This document shows positions 7,792 through 15,058 of a DNA stretch of 64,000 bases, one piece after another; the stretch's first letter is position 1; every line of letters starts with the position of its first letter. The notes beneath the pieces were generated by a model, which saw nothing but the letters and a program-made list of their open reading frames with translations, was not told where the DNA came from and ran no database searches. Both the position numbers and the translations under genes were made by a program. Origin of the DNA: Pseudonocardia petroleophila (GTDB lineage: Bacteria; Actinomycetota; Actinomycetes; Mycobacteriales; Pseudonocardiaceae); NCBI RefSeq assembly GCF_014235185.1, contig NZ_CP060131.1, positions 4,843,501 to 4,907,500 of the forward strand, written 5' to 3'.

Positions 7792-8256
7792 ATGACCGAA
7801 CGCACCGACCGGCGCGCCGTCAGGCCCCCCGCGGGGCTGAAGGAGATGAACGAGGAGCTGATGGAGCAGCAGCGGGCCGGCGCGCTGCCGTTCGACCTCC
7901 CGGTGCTGACCGTGCCGGGGCGGCGCAGCGGCGTCCCGCGGCACACGCCGCTGACCGTCCTGGACCGCGACGGCGTGCGCTTCGTGGTCGGCGGCTTCCC
8001 CGCCGCCGACTGGATCCGCAACCTCCGGGCCGCGGGCGGCCTCGCGAGCCTGCGCACCGGTGGCGTCGACGAGGCGGTGCGGCTCGTCGAGCTCGACGTC
8101 GCCGACGCCGCCGCCGTCCTGCGGGAGTGGCCCGTCGTGACCCCGCAGGGAGTGCAGATGATGAGGGACGCCGGGGTCGTCGACGACGTCACCCCGGACG
8201 CACTGGCCGAAGCGGCCGGAACCTGTCCGGTGTACCGCATAGAAAGGGTCGTATGA
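7792..8256 (+). CDS. deazaflavin (F420)-dependent nitroreductase family protein
   Basis: A 154-residue single-domain protein of the Ddn/Rv3547-type split-beta-barrel family. Motifs are LPVLTVPGRRSGVPRHTPLT, where the basic GRRSG segment contacts the F420 phosphate, and FVVGGFPAADWIRNLRAAGG, which forms the deazaflavin pocket. The family reduces quinones, nitroimidazoles and similar compounds with reduced F420, consistent with the fgd gene at 45 kb that makes F420H2. The stop codon overlaps the start of the UvrA-like gene (ATGA), so the two proteins should be made together. Confidence 0.87.
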   Translation: MTERTDRRAVRPPAGLKEMNEELMEQQRAGALPFDLPVLTVPGRRSGVPRHTPLTVLDRDGVRFVVGGFPAADWIRNLRAAGGLASLRTGGVDEAVRLVELDVADAAAVLREWPVVTPQGVQMMRDAGVVDDVTPDALAEAAGTCPVYRIERVV

Positions 8257-10520
8257 CCGAGTACATCACCGTCACCGGCGCCCGGGAGAACAACCTGCGC
8301 GACGTGTCGGTCCGCATCCCCAAGCGGGCCATCACCGCCTTCGTGGGGGTGTCCGGGTCCGGCAAGTCGTCGCTGGTGTTCGACACCATCGCCGCGGAGG
8401 CCCAGCGGCAGCTCAACGAGACGTTCTCGGCGTTCGTCCGCGGGTTCCTGCCCAAGCTGGGCCAGCCCGACGCCGACCTGATCGAGAACCTGTCCACCGC
8501 GATCGTCGTCGACCAGAAGCGCCTCGGCGGCGGCTCGCGCTCCACGCTGGGCACCGTCACCGACATCAACCCGCTGCTGCGGCTGCTGTTCTCCCGCCGC
8601 AGCACCCCGCACGTGGGCCCGGGCTACGCCTTCTCGTTCAACGAGCAGGGCATGTGCCCGGGCTGCAACGGCATCGGGCGGCGCGTGCAGCTCGACCACA
8701 CCGTCATGTTCGACCGCTCGAAGTCGCTCAACGAGGGGGCCATCCGGCACCGGGACTTCGCGGTCGACAGCTGGTACTGGCACATCTACGCCCAGTCCGG
8801 GAAGTTCGACAACGACAAGCCGCTGCGCGACTACACCGACGCCGAGTGGCAGCTGCTGCTGTGGGGGGCGGACGAGAAGGTCGAGCTCGCGGTCACGGGC
8901 AAGAAGTCGATGAAGATGGAGCTCGAGGGCGTCGAGGCGAAGTTCAACCGGATCTACGTCAACGCCGCCGAGGAGGGTGCGTCGGAGCGCAAGAAGGAGG
9001 TCGTCGCGGCGTACACGACCTCGGTGCGCTGCGCCGACTGCGGCGGCACCCGGCTCGCCGAGGCCCCCCGCACCGCCACGGTCGCGGGCGTCACGCTGCC
9101 GGAGGTGTGCGCGATGGACCTCGCGTCGCTGCACGCGTGGCTGCCGACCGTCCGCGACGCGGACGTCGCCCCCCTCGTCGACGAGGCGGGCGCCCGGATC
9201 GGTGCGCTGGTCGACATGGGCCTGGCCTACCTCACGCTCGACCGGGAGACCTCCACGCTGTCCGGCGGGGAGTCGCAGCGGATCAAGATGGTGCGCCACC
9301 TCGGGTCGTCGCTGGTCGACGTCATGTACGTGTTCGACGAGCCGACGATCGGCCTGCACCCGCGCGACGTCGGCCGGATGAACGCCCTGCTGCACCGGCT
9401 GCGCGACAAGGGCAACACGGTGCTCGTCGTCGAGCACGACACCGACGTCATCACCCAGGCCGACCACGTCGTCGAGCTGGGGCCGCGCGCGGGCACGGCC
9501 GGCGGCACGATCGTCTACCAGGGCGACGTCGCGGGCCTGCAGCACTCGGGCACGCTCACCGGTGAGTTCCTGCACCGCCCGGTCCGGGCCAAGGAGTCGC
9601 CGCGGCAGCCCACCGGCACCCTCCCGCTGCGCGACGCCACCGCGCACAACCTCCGCGGGTTCGACGTCGACATCCCGCTCGGCGTGCTCGTCGCGCTCAC
9701 CGGGGTGGCCGGCTCGGGCAAGTCCACGCTGGTCCGCGAGGTGCTGGTCCCCCAGCACCCCGACGCGATCGTCGTCGACCAGAGCGCGGTGGCCACCTCC
9801 GTCCGGTCCACGCCCGCCACCTGGACCGGCGTCATGGACGCCGTCCGCAAGCTGTTCGCCAAGGAGACGGGCGTCAAGCCGGCGCTGTTCTCCTTCAACT
9901 CCGCGGGCGCCTGCCCCACCTGCAACGGCCTCGGCGCCGTCTACTCCGATCTCGCCTACCTCGACGGCGTGCGCTCCACCTGCGGCGACTGCGGCGGCCG
10001 CCGCTACACCGAGGAGGTGCTCGCGCTCACCGTGCGCGGGAAGTCGATCTCCGACGCGCTCGACATGACCGCCGCCGACGCCGTCGAGTTCTTCACCGGG
10101 CGCGACATCCGGCCGAAGCTGCAGGCCGTCGTCGACGTCGGGCTGGGGTACCTCACGCTCGGGCAGCCCCTGTCCACGCTGTCCGGCGGCGAGTGCCAGC
10201 GGCTCAAGCTGGCCAGCCGGCTGCACGAGGAGGGCAACGTCTACGTCCTGGACGAGCCCACGACCGGGCTGCACATGTCCGACTGCGGGCACCTGCTGAC
10301 GATGCTCGACCGCCTGGTCGACGGCGGGAGCTCGGTGATCGTCGTGGAGCACAACCTCGACGTCATCGCGCACGCCGACTGGGTGATCGACCTCGGGCCC
10401 GACGGCGGCGACGGCGGCGGCTCGATCGTCTTCGAGGGCCCGCCCGCCGCGCTGCTCTCCGCCCCGGGCTCGTTCACCGGGGAGCACCTGGCCCGCCACG
10501 TCGGCGCCGGGGCCCGGTGA
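8253..10520 (+). CDS. UvrA-like ABC ATPase (drug-resistance type, no UvrB-binding domain)
   Basis: This 755-residue protein has two ABC modules. Walker A motifs are GVSGSGKSS (near 32-40) and GVAGSGKST, and signature motifs are LSGGESQRIKM and LSGGECQRLKL. Zinc-ribbon cysteine pairs are CPGCNG with CADCGG, and CPTCNG with CGDCGG. Canonical UvrA has about 950 residues. Here the chain runs from STLGTVTDINPLLRLLF almost directly to CPGCNG, so the UvrB-interaction region and its zinc module are missing. Such short UvrA paralogues (UvrA2/DrrC-like) are linked to resistance to DNA-binding drugs, not standard excision repair. It overlaps its neighbours at both ends (ATGA in front, GTGA behind). Confidence 0.9.
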   Translation: MTEYITVTGARENNLRDVSVRIPKRAITAFVGVSGSGKSSLVFDTIAAEAQRQLNETFSAFVRGFLPKLGQPDADLIENLSTAIVVDQKRLGGGSRSTLGTVTDINPLLRLLFSRRSTPHVGPGYAFSFNEQGMCPGCNGIGRRVQLDHTVMFDRSKSLNEGAIRHRDFAVDSWYWHIYAQSGKFDNDKPLRDYTDAEWQLLLWGADEKVELAVTGKKSMKMELEGVEAKFNRIYVNAAEEGASERKKEVVAAYTTSVRCADCGGTRLAEAPRTATVAGVTLPEVCAMDLASLHAWLPTVRDADVAPLVDEAGARIGALVDMGLAYLTLDRETSTLSGGESQRIKMVRHLGSSLVDVMYVFDEPTIGLHPRDVGRMNALLHRLRDKGNTVLVVEHDTDVITQADHVVELGPRAGTAGGTIVYQGDVAGLQHSGTLTGEFLHRPVRAKESPRQPTGTLPLRDATAHNLRGFDVDIPLGVLVALTGVAGSGKSTLVREVLVPQHPDAIVVDQSAVATSVRSTPATWTGVMDAVRKLFAKETGVKPALFSFNSAGACPTCNGLGAVYSDLAYLDGVRSTCGDCGGRRYTEEVLALTVRGKSISDALDMTAADAVEFFTGRDIRPKLQAVVDVGLGYLTLGQPLSTLSGGECQRLKLASRLHEEGNVYVLDEPTTGLHMSDCGHLLTMLDRLVDGGSSVIVVEHNLDVIAHADWVIDLGPDGGDGGGSIVFEGPPAALLSAPGSFTGEHLARHVGAGAR

Positions 10521-13180
10521 CCGAGGCGTCCTTCCTGCCCGCCGATCCGCCGCGCGCCGGGACGCTGGTGATGTGGGGCGACCCGGCCCACCCGCCGGAC
10601 GGGGTGCTGCGGGTCGCCGGGCCGCCGGACGGGGCGGTGCGGCCCGGGCCGGTGCGGCGGATCGGGATCGGGGACGCGCTGCCGCTGCTGCTCGCCGCCG
10701 ACCCCGGGGCGTGCTCGGGCTCGGTGCGGTTCTGGGCGGCGGTCGCGCGCACGGCCCTCGGGCTCGTCGCGCGGGGCCGGCTGCTGCCCGGTGTGTCGCC
10801 CGGGGGGTGGGACGCCTGGCGGGCCGGCCCGCTCGACGCCTCCGACGCCGACCACCTGCGGGCGCTGGCCGCGGCGATGCCGGCGCAGGCCCGGGCGGTC
10901 CCGGCCGGCCCCGGTCTGCTCCCGGCGGCCGCGCCGCTGGTGCGGGCGTTCGTCGACGCGGTGGCCGACCACCTGCCGCGGACCGGCGAGGGCCCGTACG
11001 CCGGACCCGTCCCGGTCGCCGTGCCGGACCTGCGCGGGTGGGCGGCGGAGGCCGCGGCGGGCGTCGACGCCGGGGTGCGGGTGTCGCTGCGCCTGGATCC
11101 GGAGCGGCTCGACGGCGACCCGGCGGGGCGGCTGCGGCTCGTCGTGCAGGTCCACGCCCTCGACGACCCGACGCGGCTGGCCGACCTCGCCGACGTCTGG
11201 AGCGGGGCGGCGGCCGGGTTCGGGCCGGACGCCCGGGTCGACGCGCTGCGCGCCGTCCGCCGGGCCGCCCGGTTCTGGGCCCCGCTCGAGCAGCTGCTCA
11301 CCCGCGCGGTCCCCGACGAGGCGGAGCTCGACGACGTCGACCTCGCCGACCTGCTCGACACCGGCGCCGCCGCGCTCGCCGCGGCCGGCATCTCGGTGCA
11401 CCGCCCGCGCGACCTGGTGACGCCGCGGACGCAGGTGGTCGCCGGGGACGCGGGAGACGGGCCGGGCCTGCTGGGCGACGACCCGTTCCGGCTGGACTGG
11501 GAGGTCGCACTGGGCGGCGTCCCGCTCACCCCCGACGAACGCGACGAGCTGGCCCGCAGCCACCGGCCCGTCGTGCGGCTGCGCGGGGAGTGGGTGCTCG
11601 TCGACTCCGCGACCCGCCGCCGCGCCGCCGCCCCGGCCGCGCCGCCGGTGCCGGTCGTCACCGCGCTCGGCGCCGCGCTGGCCGGGGAGGTCGACCTCGA
11701 CGGCGACCGCGTGCCGGTCCGCGCGACCGGCCGGCTCGCCGACCTGCGGGAACGGCTCACCGCTCCCCCGGAGCCCGAGCCCGCGCCCGACGGCCTCGCC
11801 GCGACGCTGCGCGACTACCAGCTCCGCGGCGTCGGCTGGCTGCACCGGATGACCGCGCTGGGTCTCGGCGCCTGCCTGGCCGACGACATGGGGCTGGGCA
11901 AGACCGTCACGCTGATCGCGCTGCACCTGCGCCGGGCCGCTCTCGGCGCCGGACCCACGCTGGTCGTCTGCCCGGCGTCGCTGCTGGGCAACTGGGAGCG
12001 GGAGATCACCCGCTTCGCCCCCGGGCTCACGGTCGCGCGCCACCACGGGCCGGACCGTGCACTGGGTGCCGCCGACGTCGTGCTGACGACCTACGCCACC
12101 ATGCGCCTGGACGCCGGTGTGCTGGCCGCCCACGGGTGGGGGCTGGTCGTCGCCGACGAGGCCCAGCACGTCAAGAACGCGGGGTCGGGCACCGCGCGGG
12201 CGCTGCGGACGATCCCGTCCGCGGCCCGGGTCGCCCTCACCGGCACGCCGGTGGAGAACGACCTCGACGAGCTGTGGGCGATCCTCGACTGGGCCACCCC
12301 CGGCCTGCTCGGCTCCCGCGCCGGGTTCCGGCGCCGCTGGTCGGACCCCATCGCCGACGGCGACGCCGACGCCGCGGCCCGCTTCGCCCGGCTGATCGGA
12401 CCGTTCCTGCTGCGACGCCGCAAGTCCGACCCCGGGATCGCGCCGGAGCTGCCGCGCAAGACCGAGACCGACCGGCCCGTCGCGCTCACCCCGGAGCAGG
12501 CCGGGCTCTACGCCGCCGTCGTCGACGATGCGCTGGCCCGGATCGCGGCGGCCGACGGGATGGCCCGGCGCGGGCTGGTGCTGGGCCTGCTCACCGCGCT
12601 CAAGCAGGTGTGCAACCACCCCGCCCAGTACGCGCGCGAGGTCGACCCGGTCCTCGTCGGGCGCTCCGGGAAGCTCGAGCTGCTCGACGAACTGCTCGAC
12701 ACGATCCTCGCCGAGGGCGGATCGGTGCTGGTCTTCACCCAGTACGTGGCCATGGCGCGGCTGCTGGAGCGCCACCTCGCCGACCGCGGCACCGGGCACG
12801 CGCTGCTGCACGGCGGCACCCCGGTCCCGCGCCGCGAGGAGCTGGTGGAGCGGTTCCAGCGCGGGGCGATCCCGGTGTTCCTGCTGTCGCTCAAGGCCGC
12901 CGGCACCGGGCTCAACCTCACCCGCGCCGACCACGTCGTGCACTACGACCGCTGGTGGAACCCGGCGGTGGAGGACCAGGCCACCGACCGGGCGCACCGG
13001 ATCGGGCAGACGCGCCCGGTGCAGGTGCACCGGCTGATCACCGAGGGCACGCTGGAGGACCGCATCGCCGCCCTGCTGGAGAGCAAGCGCGCGCTCGCCG
13101 ACGCCGTGCTCACCGGCGGCGAGGCCGCGCTGTCGGAGCTGTCCGACGCCGAGCTCGCCGAGCTGGTGGGGCTGCGGTGA
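10517..13180 (+). CDS. SNF2/Swi2-family DNA-dependent ATPase (helicase)
   Basis: An 887-residue protein starting at GTG inside the UvrA-like stop (GTGA). The N-terminal half is the bacterial SNF2-associated region, with a long Ala/Arg/Leu-rich stretch. The motor begins near residue 430: LADDMGLGKT (motif I, about 453), DEAQHVKN (motif II, about 547), LTGTPVEND, then the C-terminal RecA lobe with VFTQYVAM, SLKAAGTGLNLTRADHVVHY and the NPAVEDQATDRAHRIGQTRP block (motif VI). All catalytic residues are intact. Bacterial SNF2 proteins of this type (HepA/RapA-like branch) translocate on duplex DNA. The stop overlaps the SWIM gene start, a frequent pairing. Confidence 0.92.
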   Translation: MTEASFLPADPPRAGTLVMWGDPAHPPDGVLRVAGPPDGAVRPGPVRRIGIGDALPLLLAADPGACSGSVRFWAAVARTALGLVARGRLLPGVSPGGWDAWRAGPLDASDADHLRALAAAMPAQARAVPAGPGLLPAAAPLVRAFVDAVADHLPRTGEGPYAGPVPVAVPDLRGWAAEAAAGVDAGVRVSLRLDPERLDGDPAGRLRLVVQVHALDDPTRLADLADVWSGAAAGFGPDARVDALRAVRRAARFWAPLEQLLTRAVPDEAELDDVDLADLLDTGAAALAAAGISVHRPRDLVTPRTQVVAGDAGDGPGLLGDDPFRLDWEVALGGVPLTPDERDELARSHRPVVRLRGEWVLVDSATRRRAAAPAAPPVPVVTALGAALAGEVDLDGDRVPVRATGRLADLRERLTAPPEPEPAPDGLAATLRDYQLRGVGWLHRMTALGLGACLADDMGLGKTVTLIALHLRRAALGAGPTLVVCPASLLGNWEREITRFAPGLTVARHHGPDRALGAADVVLTTYATMRLDAGVLAAHGWGLVVADEAQHVKNAGSGTARALRTIPSAARVALTGTPVENDLDELWAILDWATPGLLGSRAGFRRRWSDPIADGDADAAARFARLIGPFLLRRRKSDPGIAPELPRKTETDRPVALTPEQAGLYAAVVDDALARIAAADGMARRGLVLGLLTALKQVCNHPAQYAREVDPVLVGRSGKLELLDELLDTILAEGGSVLVFTQYVAMARLLERHLADRGTGHALLHGGTPVPRREELVERFQRGAIPVFLLSLKAAGTGLNLTRADHVVHYDRWWNPAVEDQATDRAHRIGQTRPVQVHRLITEGTLEDRIAALLESKRALADAVLTGGEAALSELSDAELAELVGLR

Positions 13181-14073
13181 GGGCCAGGGGCTTCCCCGCG
13201 TTCGCCGCCCGACCGGGACGGCGGGGCCGGTCCTGGTGGGCGCGGGCGTTCGTCGCGGCCCTGGAGGACGCGGCACTGGACGCGGGCGTGCTGCGCCGCG
13301 GCCGCCGGTTCGCCGGGAGCGGGCGGCTCGGGCCGATCACGGTAGCCCCCGGCCGGCTCTCCGCCGTCGCCGACGACCCCGACGACGGCCCGGTCGGCAC
13401 CGTCGTGCACGTCCCGGTGCTCGACGACGCCGACTGGGACCGGCTGCGCCGCCAGACCGGTGCCGAGGCGGGCCACCTCGCGGCCCTGCTCGACGGCGAG
13501 CTGCCCCGCGCGCTCGTCGACGCCGCCGACGCGGCGGGGGTGGCGCTGCTGCCCGGGGTCGGCGACCTGGAGTCCGACTGCGACTGCCCCGACATCGGCG
13601 ATCCCTGCCCGCACTCCGCCGCCCTGTGCTACCAGGCGTCCTGGCTGCTCGACGCGGACCCGTTCGTCCTGCTGCTGCTCCGGGGCCGTTCCGCCGACGA
13701 CCTGGTCGACGTTCTCACCCCCGCCCCGGCCGGACCGGGCACCGTCGACCCGCTCGACCAGCCCGTGCCCGCCGCCGCGGCCTACGCCGGCACCCCACCC
13801 GACCCGCCGCCCGCCGCCCGCCCGGGCCCGGTGTCGGTGCCGGCGGTCCCTCCCCCACCGGGCCTCGACGCGGCCCTGCTCCCCCGCCTCGCCGCCGACG
13901 CGGCCGCCAGGGCCCGGGCCCTGCTCGCGGCGGACCGGCCCGGCGTCAGTGCCGCGCCGCCACCCGCCGCCGCAGCGCCCGGCCCGGCGCCGAGACGACC
14001 GTCTCCAGCGGGCCGCGGCGGCCGGCCAGACGCAGCCCCACCCCGACCGCGACGGCCACGGCGAGGTGGGTGA
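13177..14073 (+). CDS. SWIM zinc finger protein
   Basis: A 298-residue protein with GTG start overlapping the SNF2 stop. The opening ARPGRRGRSWWARAFVAALED is typical of SWIM proteins encoded beside SNF2 helicases. The zinc motif is CDCPDIGDPCPHSAALCY (Cys-x-Cys ... Cys-x-His) near residues 130-147. The C-terminal third is low complexity (Pro/Ala/Arg). SWIM domains bind DNA or protein, and this one probably acts as partner of the helicase. The last 128 bases lie over the 3' end of the convergent membrane acyltransferase gene, and the low-complexity tail may be dispensable. Confidence 0.85.
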   Translation: MRARGFPAFAARPGRRGRSWWARAFVAALEDAALDAGVLRRGRRFAGSGRLGPITVAPGRLSAVADDPDDGPVGTVVHVPVLDDADWDRLRRQTGAEAGHLAALLDGELPRALVDAADAAGVALLPGVGDLESDCDCPDIGDPCPHSAALCYQASWLLDADPFVLLLLRGRSADDLVDVLTPAPAGPGTVDPLDQPVPAAAAYAGTPPDPPPAARPGPVSVPAVPPPPGLDAALLPRLAADAAARARALLAADRPGVSAAPPPAAAAPGPAPRRPSPAGRGGRPDAAPPRPRRPRRGG

Positions 14074-15058
14074 GCAGCGTCGGGATCCCCTCCGTCGGCC
14101 GGTCCGCGAGCCACACCACGTGCCCGGTGTAGAGCGTCAGCGGGACCGCTCCCACCGCGGCGGGCAGCCACAGCACCGACCGCGGCAGCAGCAGCGCCAG
14201 CCCGAGCACCGCGAGCGCCGTGCCGGTGGTGTGGGCCAGGTCGAACGGGGTGCCCGAGTGCGGGGCGTCGACGACCAGCCACCACCAGGTGTCGACGGGC
14301 GTGGTGCCGGAGAACCGCTCGCCGCGGAGGTCGAGCGCGGGACCCGCGACGCCCACCAGCCACGCCGAGCCGGCCGCCGCCGCCACGGCCAGCGCGACCC
14401 CGCCGCCGAGCAGCCACCCGGCCGTGCGGCGGTCGCGCAGGTCGAGCCGGCCCACGGCCATCCCCGCGAGCAGGTACGCGGTCCACGGCAGCACCGGGTA
14501 GTAGCCGGTCAGGGTCAGCGTGACCAGCAGCTGCCCGGGGTCGGCGAGCGAGTCGAGCGCGGCCTGCGGGCCCGGGCCGGCGGGCAGGCCCGCCCGCAGC
14601 ACCTGGCTCACCACCGGGCCGGCGACGGCCAGCACCGCCGCCCCGGCCGCGAGCACCCCCGCCCGCAGCCGCAGCAGCGGGATCGCGACGACGAACAGCA
14701 GCGCGTAGTAGGCGAGGATGACCGCGATCGGGGGGCCGAGCCCGGCCAGCGCGAGCCCGAGCAGGCCGACGAGCAGCGCGCGCACCAGCAGGCCCACCCC
14801 GGCCGCGGCGTGGTCCCGGCCCGCGTCGTCCCGGCCCGCGTCGTCCCGGCCCGCGGGGTCCTGCAGCCCGCGCGTCGACAGCGCGATCCCCACCCCGGCG
14901 AGCACCGCGAACAGGGCCGAGGACCGCCCGTGCGCGACGAGCCCTGTCAGCGACGCCGACCCGCCGGGGTCCACCAGCGGCAGGGTGTGGGTGGCGAACA
15001 TCCCCGCCAGGGCGACCGCCCGCGCGGCGTCGACCCCGAGGACGCGGTCGGCGCTCAG
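13946..15058 (-). CDS. polytopic acyltransferase-like membrane protein (DUF418/HGSNAT-like)
   Basis: About 370 residues with roughly 10 membrane helices. VLGVDAARAVALAGMFATHTL is the first-helix signature of DUF418 and heparan-alpha-glucosaminide N-acetyltransferase-like proteins; LPWTAYLLAGMAVGRLDL is a second family-like block. No ATG, GTG or TTG lies upstream of the conserved N-terminus after the kinase stop. The best start is CTG at 15058, overlapping the kinase stop as CTGA. The nearest ATG (15001) would cut into the first helix. An internal AGRDD repeat comes from a 15-bp DNA repeat. It is probably translated together with the membrane kinase. Substrate unknown. Confidence 0.68.
   Translation of the reverse strand: MSADRVLGVDAARAVALAGMFATHTLPLVDPGGSASLTGLVAHGRSSALFAVLAGVGIALSTRGLQDPAGRDDAGRDDAGRDHAAAGVGLLVRALLVGLLGLALAGLGPPIAVILAYYALLFVVAIPLLRLRAGVLAAGAAVLAVAGPVVSQVLRAGLPAGPGPQAALDSLADPGQLLVTLTLTGYYPVLPWTAYLLAGMAVGRLDLRDRRTAGWLLGGGVALAVAAAAGSAWLVGVAGPALDLRGERFSGTTPVDTWWWLVVDAPHSGTPFDLAHTTGTALAVLGLALLLPRSVLWLPAAVGAVPLTLYTGHVVWLADRPTEGIPTLLTHLAVAVAVGVGLRLAGRRGPLETVVSAPGRALRRRVAARH
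14811..14855. repeat. three tandem 15-bp repeats inside the acyltransferase-like gene
   Basis: Three head-to-tail 15-bp units TCGTCCCGGCCCGCG (first unit with one mismatch) encode repeated Ala-Gly-Arg-Asp-Asp in the minus-strand protein. Because the unit is a multiple of three, changes in copy number would keep the reading frame and only lengthen a loop between the first helices. Confidence 0.8.

Noticed and set aside
7329..10499. Very long open frame on the minus strand opposite the PadR, nitroreductase and UvrA-like genes (over 1000 codons)
   Set aside because: It mirrors well-supported genes on the other strand, has no recognisable domain and a composition (Gly, Arg, Val, His, Asp) typical of antisense frames in GC-rich DNA.
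8253..10520. Canonical UvrA of nucleotide excision repair
   Set aside because: About 200 residues shorter than UvrA and without the UvrB-interaction region, so the housekeeping role was not assigned.
10241..13276. Minus-strand frame of about 1000 codons opposite the SNF2 gene
   Set aside because: Antisense shadow of a helicase whose motifs are all present; no domain of its own.
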